DNA of 49,746 nt from Chloroflexota bacterium (GTDB lineage Bacteria > Chloroflexota > Anaerolineae > Promineifilales > Promineifilaceae). Made by a program: the position numbers and the translations under genes. Positions 1 to 8,535 of the stretch are shown here, piece after piece; the stretch's first letter is position 1; each line of letters starts with the position of its first letter. The stretch covers positions 1-49,746 of the forward strand of contig JAGOMA010000040.1 in the NCBI GenBank assembly GCA_017993775.1, read 5' to 3'. The notes beneath the pieces are model-generated. The model made no database searches and had not been told where the DNA came from. It saw only the letters and a program-made list of their open reading frames with translations.

Positions 1-1451
1 CCGGCTTGCACACCTTCCACGTGCCCCTCAACGGCGGGCAAAAACGGCTCCATTTCCGCCAGGAAAGTGATGGCTCCGCCGCCCTCTTCATCGACGTCAC
101 CGACGTTATCCACCTGAACCCCACCGCTGCGGAAATGGCTTTCCTGGCTCTTAATGAAATCCCGCAATACCAGGCCGAAGCCGCCCTGGCGCGCCGCCTG
201 CACCCGGCCAATCGGGCGCAAATGCAAGCTGAATTGGACGCCATCTACGCGATGGTGCAGCGCTTCCGCGCGCCGGAAACCGGCTGCCCCACCTGCGCCG
301 TGCAAGATCTACAGCCCTCACTTTTAGAGGCCACCGCCCTCTTCAGCCACCGCGCCGACGCGCCATACAAAGCCGACCTGGCCATCACCTACGGCTGCAA
401 CAATGCCTGCAACCACTGCTACAACGAACCAGATCGCTTCGATATGGCCTCGCTCACCCTGGCCGATTGGCAGCAGGTGATTGATCGGCTGCACGCAGTG
501 GGCGTGCCGCACCTGATCATCACCGGCGGCGAAGCGACGCTGAACCCGGATTTACTGGACATCATCCGGTACGCGAATGATTTGGGACACGTGGTAGGCA
601 TGAATACCAACGGCCGTCGCCTCGCCCACCAGCCCTACATCGACGAACTGGTCGCCGCCGGTCTCAACCACGTGCAAATCACCCTTGGCTCCAGCCGCCC
701 GGATGTCCACGACGCTGTCATGAACGCCCGCTCCTTCCACCAGACCGTGCGCGGCATCCAGAACGCCGTCGCCAGCAACCTGCACACCATCACCAACACC
801 ACCCTCATGCGCCGCAACGTCGACCACGTCGAAGAAATCATCGACTTCCTCTACGACTTGGGCATCCGCACCTTCGCCATGAACGGCATGATCTACAGCG
901 GCGGCGGTTTCGCCGACCCCAACGCTATCCCCGAAGCGGAAATGCCCGCCTTGCTGGTGCGCGTGCGCGACCATGCCGCCGAAAAAGGCATGAAATTCCT
1001 CTGGTACACACCCACCGAATACTGCCGCATGTCGCCCGTGGAATTAGAAATTGGAGCCAAACGCTGCAACGCCGGGGAATACTCGATCTGTATCGAACCC
1101 AACGGCGACGTGCTGCCCTGCCAATCGTTTTACGTGGCCGCGGGTAACATTTTGCGCGACGACTGGTCGCAAATCTGGCGCAGCGAACTATTCCGCAGCT
1201 TCCGCGACCGTGAGGATGATCCGGCATGGGCCGGTCTGCCGCAAAAATGCTGGCAGTGCCCCGACCTGCCGCTGTGCGGCGGCGGCTGCCGCATCGAGCG
1301 TGAAGCGCGCGATGGCGTGCGCGTGGCTGGCACGGACAGTCTGGCGTGTGGCAGTTGCGGCACGGGCGGCGGTAAGGGTAACGGCCGTTCCGGCAGCGAA
1401 ATCAAACACACAACTTTTATCTCATTGGATAGTTTGGTTATTGGAGATTAG
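1..1451 (+). CDS. Radical SAM/SPASM protein with PqqD-like N-terminus (5' end probably outside window)
   Basis: Likely peptide- or protein-modifying radical SAM enzyme. The frame is open to base 1 and the first possible start is a TTG at position 6 without a ribosome site, so the true start is probably upstream. Numbering from that TTG, residues about 25-90 look PqqD-like (a peptide-recognition fold). The [4Fe-4S] motif CxxxCxxC is at C131, C135 and C138, followed by a GGEATLNPD segment. A SPASM domain follows, with cysteines at about 354, 372, 415, 418, 424 and 428, which would bind auxiliary clusters. The C-terminus is Gly/Cys-rich. It sits 83 bp upstream of a degenerate paralogue and in the same direction as the DUF2207 gene with a Cys-rich tail. 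The family call is firm; the substrate is inferred from context. Confidence 0.88.
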   Translation, partial: GLHTFHVPLNGGQKRLHFRQESDGSAALFIDVTDVIHLNPTAAEMAFLALNEIPQYQAEAALARRLHPANRAQMQAELDAIYAMVQRFRAPETGCPTCAVQDLQPSLLEATALFSHRADAPYKADLAITYGCNNACNHCYNEPDRFDMASLTLADWQQVIDRLHAVGVPHLIITGGEATLNPDLLDIIRYANDLGHVVGMNTNGRRLAHQPYIDELVAAGLNHVQITLGSSRPDVHDAVMNARSFHQTVRGIQNAVASNLHTITNTTLMRRNVDHVEEIIDFLYDLGIRTFAMNGMIYSGGGFADPNAIPEAEMPALLVRVRDHAAEKGMKFLWYTPTEYCRMSPVELEIGAKRCNAGEYSICIEPNGDVLPCQSFYVAAGNILRDDWSQIWRSELFRSFRDREDDPAWAGLPQKCWQCPDLPLCGGGCRIEREARDGVRVAGTDSLACGSCGTGGGKGNGRSGSEIKHTTFISLDSLVIGD

Positions 1452-1512
1452 AGATTAGGGACCAGGGATTCGGTACTAGAGACTAGAGCCTCCAATCAGT
1501 CTCCAATCTCCA
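1442..1512. repeat. Intergenic inverted repeat, family C copy 1 (degenerate)
   Basis: Tandem TTGGAGATTAGAGATT-type units on the left are opposed by AGTCTCCAATCTCCA on the right, giving an imperfect hairpin between the two radical SAM genes. It is related to the copies at 4834-4880 and 37298-37349. The left arm starts inside the last codons of the upstream gene. Confidence 0.6.
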
Positions 1513-1534
1513 TTCCCCCAAAGCGACGGTAAAC

Positions 1535-2845
1535 ATGGACAAAGAGCGACTTCTAAGCTGGATGCTTTTCAAACGACACAAACCGCCCAAACCCATCGCC
1601 CCCGGTTTGTACCCCTATTTGCACGACGAAAATGGTTCGATCACCCGTTTTCACCTGCGCGTGGAGCCAGATGGACAGGGCATGCTGCTGGCTAACGCCG
1701 CCGCCGCCGCCCGCCTTAACCCCACCGGCGTGGTAATGGTCAAGGAATTGCTGGATGGCGACCCGCCTGATGATGTCCTGAACGACGTGCTGTTACGCTA
1801 CAAAGGCGCCTCGCGGGAGACGGTCGCCGCCGATTTACAACGTGTGCGCGGCCTTCTTTCCAGTCTAACATCGCCCGACGACAATTACCCCATCATCAAT
1901 TTCAAGGAAATCAAGGTCAACATCTTTGAATCCCAACTGCTGGCTCCTTTAGAAGCCAGCGTGCCCCTGGCCGAGCCAGAAAAAATCGTGCCGATTCTGG
2001 ATAAGCTGTGGCATGTGGGCATCCCCCATGTGACGTTCCTCGCGCCAGAACAAGCCGATGCGGCGCAGATGATTCGCGCCATCGAACGCGCCGAAGACCT
2101 GGGTCTCATCGCCGGCGTACGCGGGCGGGCCACCGATTTACACCAGGACGGTCTGCTGGCAAACCTGGCTCAGGCCGGCGTCGACCACGTCACGGTTCTT
2201 TATGCCGCCGCTGACGCTGAAGTCCACGATGCCCTTTGCGGCGCAGGCGACCATGCCCTGCTGGCCGATCTCTATGCGGCCATTGAAACCAACGAAGTGT
2301 GCCCGGTCGCCGAAATCCCGCTGGTGGAAAGCACGCTGGATATCTTGCGCGAAACGCTGACCCGACTATTGGACGTTGGCGTGCACAATTTTTCGTTTTT
2401 CGCCATTGTCGCGCCGCAGGGCATGGGCAATGAAGCGCGCGCCGGGGCGCTGACGGCCCAGGCCATGCCGCAAACGGCCGCCTGGGTGGAGGAGATCGCC
2501 CATCAGGCCGACGTGCGATTTATTTGGCAGCCGCCGGTGCAGCGCGATCCGCGCCTGACGCTGGCGGAGCAGGTGCGTCAGGGGCCGCGCTGTTCTGGTG
2601 ACGCGTCCGTGCGTGTTGAGACCAACGGCGATGTGATTCCGCCGCGCGGTCCATACCTGAAAGCCGGCAATTTGCTGGCCGATCCCTGGCTTATGATTTG
2701 GGGCAACCAGGCGTTTGTGCGTTATCGGGAACGGGTAGCCGCGCCAACCCGCTGCATGGACTGTCCCGGACTGGTCATTTGTGAAGCCGACTGCCCCCGC
2801 GAACAGAGCGGATGGGCGCAGGGAGTGGGAGGTGCGTTAGCATGA
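1535..2845 (+). CDS. Degenerate radical SAM/SPASM paralogue lacking the CxxxCxxC motif
   Basis: 436 residues, starting at an ATG (MDKERLLSWM). It aligns by eye along its length with the preceding gene: a PqqD-like N-terminal part (RLNPTGVVMVKELL), the TIM-barrel stretch (HVGIPHVTFL against AVGVPHLIIT; EDLGLIAGV against NDLGHVVGM; AGVDHVTVL against AGLNHVQIT), and a C-terminal SPASM-like region. The three cluster cysteines are absent; the aligned segment reads KVNIFESQLLAPLE. In the SPASM part the CMDC-x5-C-x3-C group remains, but the cysteine after NGDVIP is replaced by Pro. It therefore cannot bind the SAM cluster and is probably a pseudoenzyme partner or substrate-recognition subunit. Its stop overlaps the next start (ATGA), implying translational coupling. 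Confidence 0.82.
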   Translation: MDKERLLSWMLFKRHKPPKPIAPGLYPYLHDENGSITRFHLRVEPDGQGMLLANAAAAARLNPTGVVMVKELLDGDPPDDVLNDVLLRYKGASRETVAADLQRVRGLLSSLTSPDDNYPIINFKEIKVNIFESQLLAPLEASVPLAEPEKIVPILDKLWHVGIPHVTFLAPEQADAAQMIRAIERAEDLGLIAGVRGRATDLHQDGLLANLAQAGVDHVTVLYAAADAEVHDALCGAGDHALLADLYAAIETNEVCPVAEIPLVESTLDILRETLTRLLDVGVHNFSFFAIVAPQGMGNEARAGALTAQAMPQTAAWVEEIAHQADVRFIWQPPVQRDPRLTLAEQVRQGPRCSGDASVRVETNGDVIPPRGPYLKAGNLLADPWLMIWGNQAFVRYRERVAAPTRCMDCPGLVICEADCPREQSGWAQGVGGALA

Positions 2846-4827
2846 AAAAGAAACAGCACAAAAATCAACAGGGACCTATGGATAAAGAACAAAAAACAAA
2901 GCGCCAGGGGGAAGTAACGGCCGTTTCCCCACCCCCAACGCCCCACCTCCAGCCCCCCACCCCCAATTCCCCGTGGCATTCCGTTGTCAACCGCCGGGCG
3001 GGCATGTTGATGCTGCTCATCTTGCTGCTGCTGGGGCTGCCCGCCTCCAGGGCCTTGGCGCAGTCGTACAGCTTCGCCGTGCCAGAACTGAAGATGCAGG
3101 TCTTCGTGCAGCCAGACGCCTCCATCCACATTGTCTACGACATCACCTTCGAGAACTTCGGCAGCGCCATCGACATTGTGGACATTGGCACGCCAAACCG
3201 GGGCTATGATCTGGCAAACTTCTCGGCGTCGGTAAACGGCCGTACCCTCACCGACATCCGCACCTCCGAAGTCATCGACACCGGCGTAGAAGTCCATTTA
3301 GACGGCGAAGCCATTCCCAATGGCCAATCCGGCACACTGCACGTCGAGTTCACCATGCCCGACATGGTGTATGAAGACACCACCCGCGACGGCTACGCCT
3401 CGCTGCAGATCACACCTACCTGGTTCGACAGCTCCCTGGTGCGCGGCAGCACCGACGTCTGGATTTTGGTCCACATGCTGCCAGAAGTCCAACCCGACGA
3501 AGTACTCTACCAGGATGTGCCCTTCACCGACAAAGTCATTTTTGAAGAACACACCGTCGTCGGCTGGCGCTGGCCGGAAGGCACAGCCATCGGTCCTAAC
3601 CAGGTGGGCGTCTCCTTCCCCCAGCGCGGCATGACCCGCGTCGTGCAGCAAAGTTTGTACGACATCACCATCAAATGGCTGCAAGACAACCCTGGCGTTT
3701 CTTTAACTTTTGGACTAATCAGCTTCATCTTGGTGGCTGTAGCCTTCTTCCGGTTTTCCGGCGGCACGGGCATATCGATCTTTGCCCTGTTGGCTTGCGG
3801 GCTGGTCTTCCTGCTGTTCATGAACCCCCTGGTCTCCCTATTTGCCTGGATTCCGGCCGTAGCCTTCCTGGTTTTTGTGGAGAAAAAGAGACGCAAAGGC
3901 CAGGATACCTATCTCCCGGCCATCGCCCAGGTGGAAGGCGGTGGCATCAAACGCGGCCTCACTGCCCCGGAAGCGGCCGTTTTGCTGGAAACGCCGCTCA
4001 ACAAAATCCTCCTGCTGATCATGTTTGGCCTGTTGGACAAAAAAGCGGTGCGCCTGGTCGATGATTCGCCGCTGACGGTCGCCGTGGAAAAAGATTACGT
4101 TGCCAAGGGCGAAACCGCTTCCAAGCGGCGGCAAGACCGGCGCGAGGCGGCTAAACAATTCGGCGTCGTGCTGCGCGATTACGAACAAGACGTGCTGGAC
4201 GCGCTGCAAGACAATCCCGCCAAACCGGTTCACAAGCAAGATTTTGGTCCGGCGATGAACCATTTGATCAAAAGCGTGGTCGGCAAAATGAAAGGCTTTG
4301 ACCTGTCTGACACGCAGGATTATTACAAGAAAATCATCAGCCGGGCGATGGAAGAAGCCACCCGCATGGGCGAAGTGCCGGAATTGGAGAAATTCCTGGA
4401 CCGCACCTGGCCCTGGATTTTGATGGACGACAATTATGGCCCGGTCTTGCAGCGCGGCGGGTATAACTATCAGCCGGTGTGGGTACGGCCGTATATCGGC
4501 GGCGGCTCCGGTTTACCCATCCCCAGCGGGGGAGACCAGTCTGGCCCATCCTACGGCGGCAAAACCAGCTTCGGCGACGTGGCCGCCTCTTTCGCCGGTT
4601 GGACGGAGAACACAGCCGGCAAACTGGCCACCTCCATTTCGCCCGCCACGCTTAGCGGCGCCGGCGGTCTGGTGAATCTGGGCGGCGCAGACAAAGTGAC
4701 CGGCGATATCTTCAAAGCGCTGGCCTCCTCCTCCGGCAGCGGCGGCGGCGGGTCTTCCGGCGGCGGCTGCGCCTGCGCCTGCGCTGGCTGCGCCTGCGCC
4801 TGTGCCTGCGCTGGTGGCGGACGATAA
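2842..4827 (+). CDS. DUF2207-family membrane protein with Cys-Ala repeat tail
   Basis: 661 residues; ATG at 2842 overlaps the upstream stop, with another possible start at 2878. Residues about 55-76 form a signal or anchor segment ending ALAQS, followed by an extracellular beta-rich DUF2207 domain. About three membrane segments follow (near SLTFGLISFILVAVAFF, IFALLACGLVFLLF and IPAVAFLVFVE) and then EKKRRK, which places the C-terminal half in the cytoplasm. The cytoplasmic part ends in a Ser/Gly linker and a tail CACACAG-CACACACA-GGGR. Seven of about eight cysteines in the whole protein lie in this tail, encoded by tandem tgcgcc hexamers at 4768-4814. Family members such as E. coli YciQ are uncharacterised. 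The tail is the obvious candidate substrate for the radical SAM pair, which is an inference. Confidence 0.82.
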   Translation: MKKKQHKNQQGPMDKEQKTKRQGEVTAVSPPPTPHLQPPTPNSPWHSVVNRRAGMLMLLILLLLGLPASRALAQSYSFAVPELKMQVFVQPDASIHIVYDITFENFGSAIDIVDIGTPNRGYDLANFSASVNGRTLTDIRTSEVIDTGVEVHLDGEAIPNGQSGTLHVEFTMPDMVYEDTTRDGYASLQITPTWFDSSLVRGSTDVWILVHMLPEVQPDEVLYQDVPFTDKVIFEEHTVVGWRWPEGTAIGPNQVGVSFPQRGMTRVVQQSLYDITIKWLQDNPGVSLTFGLISFILVAVAFFRFSGGTGISIFALLACGLVFLLFMNPLVSLFAWIPAVAFLVFVEKKRRKGQDTYLPAIAQVEGGGIKRGLTAPEAAVLLETPLNKILLLIMFGLLDKKAVRLVDDSPLTVAVEKDYVAKGETASKRRQDRREAAKQFGVVLRDYEQDVLDALQDNPAKPVHKQDFGPAMNHLIKSVVGKMKGFDLSDTQDYYKKIISRAMEEATRMGEVPELEKFLDRTWPWILMDDNYGPVLQRGGYNYQPVWVRPYIGGGSGLPIPSGGDQSGPSYGGKTSFGDVAASFAGWTENTAGKLATSISPATLSGAGGLVNLGGADKVTGDIFKALASSSGSGGGGSSGGGCACACAGCACACACAGGGR

Positions 4828-4833
4828 AAATTT

Positions 4834-4880
4834 GAGACTGGAGACTTGAGACAAATAAAAAGTCTCCAGTCTCCAGTCTC
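4834..4880. repeat. Intergenic inverted repeat, family C copy 2
   Basis: Arms GAGACTGGAGACTTGAGAC (4834-4852) and GTCTCCAGTCTCCAGTCTC (4862-4880) match at 18 of 19 positions across a 9-nt A-rich loop. It starts 6 bp after the DUF2207 stop and ends 9 bp before the next start, so it could act as a terminator or mRNA 3' stabiliser. Confidence 0.75.
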
Positions 4881-4889
4881 CAGTCTCTT

Positions 4890-5603
4890 GTGAACACTTC
4901 AGCCTTACCTGATAAAAACTTACTGGAAGCGCAGGCCGACTGGCTGGCTCCGGCGCGCGGACGGCTGCTGCGGCGCGTAGGCGTGGCGCGGCGGCGACGG
5001 ATTTTGGACCTGGGCGCAGGCTACGGCGCAGTGACAGAAGAACTGCTGCGGCGCGGCGGTGGATGGGTGGCGGCGCTGGACCGGGAGTTTACGGCCGTGT
5101 CCCATACCCTGGCGCTTAACGTCAATGGCGATGCGGTTCACCTTCCCTTTGCCGCCAACACGTTTGACCTAGTCTTTTGCCAATGCGTGCTGCTGTGGGT
5201 GGGAGATGGGGTCACGGGCGTCGCCGAAATTCAGCGCGTCCTGGAACCGGGCGGGGTACTCATCGCTCTGGAACCAGACTATGCAGGCATGATCGAGCAG
5301 CCGCCAGACATCGCCACCCGCGACCTCTGGCTGGCGGCGTTGGCAAGGGCGGGCGCGGAGCCAGAAATCGGGCGCAAATTGCCGGGCATCCTGGCAGCGC
5401 AGGGCTTTACGGTGCGGGTCGATCTGCTGGAGGAAGTGAAACGGCCGTCATCCACCCGTTTCGATTTTTTACGCCAACTCCCCCTGACCCCGGCGGAACA
5501 AACGCAGTTGGCGCGCGCCGAAATCGCCGCCAGACACCTGTCCGGTGATTGGGCGCAAATCGCCCATCTGCCCTTCTTCCTCATCACTGCCGAACGGCCG
5601 TAA
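4890..5603 (+). CDS. Class I SAM-dependent methyltransferase
   Basis: 237 residues. The Rossmann SAM-binding motif I is ILDLGAGYGAVTEEL (about residues 36-50), an acidic residue ends strand 2 (ALDRE), and FDLVFCQCVLLWV matches the post-motif strand of ubiquinone/menaquinone-type methyltransferases. The GTG start at 4890 follows the family C hairpin directly and has no clear ribosome site; an internal start is possible. The short gap to the MFS gene suggests co-transcription. The substrate cannot be told from sequence. Confidence 0.8.
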   Translation: MNTSALPDKNLLEAQADWLAPARGRLLRRVGVARRRRILDLGAGYGAVTEELLRRGGGWVAALDREFTAVSHTLALNVNGDAVHLPFAANTFDLVFCQCVLLWVGDGVTGVAEIQRVLEPGGVLIALEPDYAGMIEQPPDIATRDLWLAALARAGAEPEIGRKLPGILAAQGFTVRVDLLEEVKRPSSTRFDFLRQLPLTPAEQTQLARAEIAARHLSGDWAQIAHLPFFLITAERP

Positions 5604-5637
5604 TCCCTCTTCCCACGCACCTTCGTACTGGAAAAAT

Positions 5638-6960
5638 ATGTTTAACCAATCTTCTGTCTCTTCTGAACGACTGGCGCAGCGCTTCCGGCGCGGCGCGCAG
5701 GAATACGCCGCGCGGGTACGACTGTTTTCCCCCAACGCCCGGATGTACCTGGGGTACACCGTCGTTAGCGGCCTGGCTTTAGGCATCTTCCGCCTACTGT
5801 TTAACTTTTACGCCCTCAGCCTGGGCTTTGACGAAGCGCTGCTGGGCCGTCTGCTGACTGTGACCAACCTGGTGGCGCTGGTGGCCGCCCTGCCCGCCGG
5901 TTACGTGAGCGACCGCCTGGGGCGCAAACCGGCGCTGCTAACAGCCAGCCTGCTGACGACAACGGCCGTTTTCGGCTTTGTGTTCTGGCGCGATCCGGTT
6001 GGTTTCTACATTCTGAGCGCTCTGTTAGGCGTCGGGCAAAGCCTGAGCGGCGTCACGTTAGGGCCATTCCTGATGGAAAACAGCGGCCACGAAGAACGCA
6101 CCTACCTGTTCTCGTTCAGTTTTGGCGTGCAGATGATCGCCGGATTTGGCGGAAACTGGTTGGGCGGTAAGCTGCCGACATGGTTGGGAACGGCCGTACA
6201 CGCCGACCCCACCTCCGCCGCCGCCTACGGCCTCTCCATGGCCATCATCGGCGGCATCGCGGCGCTGTCCATCATCCCTCTCCTGTTCATTCACCGGCCA
6301 AACCGCGAAAAATCGGGCCAATCCACCAGCCTTTCGCCCTTTCAATATGCCCGTCAACAGCCCGTCTTACTGGTCAAACTCATCGCCCCCATGTTTGTCA
6401 CTTCGTTAGGCGCCGGACTGCTCATGCCCTTCATGAACGTCTTCTACCGGCACCAATACAACGCCAGCGATGGAACCATCGGCGGATTGTTCGCCGTCGG
6501 CTCATTGGCAATGGCCTTCGGCCTGCTCATTGCCCCACCGCTGGCCGATCGCTACGGCAAAATGAAGGTCGTCGTGTTATCACAGGCACTTTCCATTCCG
6601 TTCCTGGGCGTGATGGGGTTTTCACCCTGGTTTGGCCTCAGCGCGTTGGCTTATCTGGTGCGCCTGATGCTGATGAACATGAGCAACCCGGTCTACCAGG
6701 CATTTGTGATGGAACAGGTAGACGAGGAAGCGCGGGCCACCGTCGCCAGTCTGGTCAGCATGAGCTGGAATTTTGGCTGGGCCTTTAGCCCGATGGTAAG
6801 CGGCTGGCTGCAGGTAAATGTGGGCTTCGCGCCCATTTACCTGGGCACGATGTCGGCTTACGTCCTGGCCATCTATCTTTATTGGCGCTTTTTTGGCCAC
6901 CTGTCCGCAAACCAGGACCAATGGGCAGCCGAAAAAGCGTCAACAGGACATTCGTCGTAA
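5638..6960 (+). CDS. Major facilitator superfamily transporter
   Basis: 440 residues from the ATG at 5638, chosen over upstream in-frame starts that run into the preceding gene. About 12 hydrophobic segments are visible. The MFS signature between TM2 and TM3 reads GYVSDRLGRKPALL (about residues 95-108), and a second half-copy, PLADRYGKMKVVV, occurs at the start of the C-terminal half. Probably a drug or metabolite exporter. No substrate-defining motif is recognised. Confidence 0.85.
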   Translation: MFNQSSVSSERLAQRFRRGAQEYAARVRLFSPNARMYLGYTVVSGLALGIFRLLFNFYALSLGFDEALLGRLLTVTNLVALVAALPAGYVSDRLGRKPALLTASLLTTTAVFGFVFWRDPVGFYILSALLGVGQSLSGVTLGPFLMENSGHEERTYLFSFSFGVQMIAGFGGNWLGGKLPTWLGTAVHADPTSAAAYGLSMAIIGGIAALSIIPLLFIHRPNREKSGQSTSLSPFQYARQQPVLLVKLIAPMFVTSLGAGLLMPFMNVFYRHQYNASDGTIGGLFAVGSLAMAFGLLIAPPLADRYGKMKVVVLSQALSIPFLGVMGFSPWFGLSALAYLVRLMLMNMSNPVYQAFVMEQVDEEARATVASLVSMSWNFGWAFSPMVSGWLQVNVGFAPIYLGTMSAYVLAIYLYWRFFGHLSANQDQWAAEKASTGHSS

Positions 6961-6982
6961 GGTCTGCCAAAACCTTCCTGTC

Positions 6983-7033
6983 TATAATTAACCAGACAGC
7001 ACCCATATAAATCCATCGGGCATGGTTGCCCGA
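6983..7033 (+). promoter_or_regulatory. Possible promoter -10 and leader hairpin upstream of the phosphohexomutase gene
   Basis: TATAAT lies at 6983-6988 with no convincing -35 box. A small hairpin, TCGGGCA-TGGT-TGCCCGA (7016-7033), stands between it and the GAGAGGAG ribosome site of the next gene. Confidence 0.4.
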
Positions 7034-7056
7034 CAATCCGAGAGGAGTACCTATCC

Positions 7057-8484
7057 ATGACCATCAAATTTGGCACCGACGGCTGGCGCGCCGTCATTAG
7101 CGAGACCTTTACCTTTGGCAATCTGCGCCTGGTAGCCCAGGCCATCGCCGACTTTATCCGCGAACAAAACGACACCGACCCCAGCGCCATCATCGGCTTC
7201 GACACCCGCTTTCTGTCCGACCGGTACGCCGCCGAAGTGGCCCGCGTCATGGCCGCCAACCAGATTTCCACCTGGCTGGCCCGCGCTGATACGCCTACTC
7301 CGACCATCAGCCACTCCGTGGTACACAAAAAGGCCACCGCCGGGATTATGATTACTGCCAGCCACAATGCGCCGCGTTACAACGGCGTTAAACTCAAGGC
7401 CAGCTACGGCGGCAGCGCCACGCCAGCACAAAATAAGCGCGTGGAATACCTGCTGGACCGCAACCTGGAAACCGTCCACGGCCCAAATCTCATGGACCTG
7501 GAAGACGCAATAAAACAAGGTCTGGTCAACAAATTTGACCCGGCCTGGGCGTATTACGAACATCTCAGCACACTCATCGACCTGGACGTGATTTCCAGCG
7601 GGGAACTGCGGGTTGTGGCCGACGGTATGTTTGGCTCCGGGCGCGGGGCGATTGGCGAGGTACTGGCGCGCGGCCGTTCGCGGGTGCATAACATTCGCCA
7701 TGAGATGAATCCTGGCTTCGGCGGCATCCACCCGGAACCCATCGCCAAACATTTGGGCATGCTGATGTCTACCATTCAGGCGGGGCATTGGGACGTGGGC
7801 TTGGCGACAGATGGCGACGCAGACCGCATCGGCGCGGTGGATGCGCGGGGAGAATTTGTGGACCCGCATCGCATTTTCGCCCTGGTGCTGCGGTATCTGA
7901 TCGAGAAACGCGGCTGGACGGGCAAAGTCGTGCGTACCGTTTCTACCACGCGCATGGTTGACCGTATTGCCGCCGACCACGGCCTGCCGCTGGTGGAAAC
8001 GCCGGTCGGCTTTAACCACATCGCCGACCTGATGGTCGCCAATGGCGTGTTGATGGGCGGTGAAGAGTCGGGCGGCATCAGCATTAAGGGGCACATCCCG
8101 GAAGGAGATGGCGTATTGATGGGCTTGCTGCTGTTGGAGGTAATGGCCGAGGCGCAGGCCCCGCTGCACGTCCTGGTGGCCGATTTGCTGGACAAATATG
8201 GTCCGGCGCAGTATGCCCGCACCGATATGAAGCTCAAACGGCCGATTAACAAATCGGATATGGTGAAGCTGCTGGTCGATTCGGCTCCGGCGGCGATTGC
8301 CGGGGTGAGCGTGGAAGAAGTGCAGACGGTGGACGGGGTGAAGTATTACCTGGATGATGGCAGTTGGTTGTTGATACGGCCGTCTGGCACCGAGCCAGTC
8401 TTACGCGTCTACGCCGAAGCGCCCAACGATGCGCGGGTGAAAGCCCTGCTGGGCTTTGGCGAGGAAATGGCGCAAAAAGCGTAA
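7057..8484 (+). CDS. Phosphoglucomutase/phosphomannomutase family protein
   Basis: 475 residues, alpha-D-phosphohexomutase superfamily, which interconverts hexose 1- and 6-phosphates. All four signatures are present: the active-site phosphoserine loop TASHN (S102), the Mg-binding loop DGDADR, the sugar-binding loop GEESGG, and the phosphate-binding loop RPSGTEP near the C-terminus. The N-terminus FGTDGWRA is typical. GAGAGGAG precedes the ATG. Whether glucose, mannose or glucosamine phosphate is preferred cannot be read. It could feed glucose 1-phosphate into glycolysis alongside the GH65 locus further downstream. Confidence 0.92.
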   Translation: MTIKFGTDGWRAVISETFTFGNLRLVAQAIADFIREQNDTDPSAIIGFDTRFLSDRYAAEVARVMAANQISTWLARADTPTPTISHSVVHKKATAGIMITASHNAPRYNGVKLKASYGGSATPAQNKRVEYLLDRNLETVHGPNLMDLEDAIKQGLVNKFDPAWAYYEHLSTLIDLDVISSGELRVVADGMFGSGRGAIGEVLARGRSRVHNIRHEMNPGFGGIHPEPIAKHLGMLMSTIQAGHWDVGLATDGDADRIGAVDARGEFVDPHRIFALVLRYLIEKRGWTGKVVRTVSTTRMVDRIAADHGLPLVETPVGFNHIADLMVANGVLMGGEESGGISIKGHIPEGDGVLMGLLLLEVMAEAQAPLHVLVADLLDKYGPAQYARTDMKLKRPINKSDMVKLLVDSAPAAIAGVSVEEVQTVDGVKYYLDDGSWLLIRPSGTEPVLRVYAEAPNDARVKALLGFGEEMAQKA

Positions 8485-8494
8485 AGAAAGTCTG

Positions 8495-8528
8495 GCCCTC
8501 CCGGAAGGGGACTGCCTTCCGGGAGGGC
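8495..8528. terminator. Bidirectional terminator between convergent genes
   Basis: Perfect 14-bp stem GCCCTCCCGGAAGG / CCTTCCGGGAGGGC around a 6-nt loop, between the stops of the phosphohexomutase (+) and M20 peptidase (-) genes. There is no long T-run, so efficiency is uncertain. Confidence 0.75.
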
Positions 8529-8535
8529 GATTGCT

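Noticed and set aside
7051..8169. 372-codon minus-strand frame
   Set aside because: Antisense shadow of the phosphohexomutase gene.
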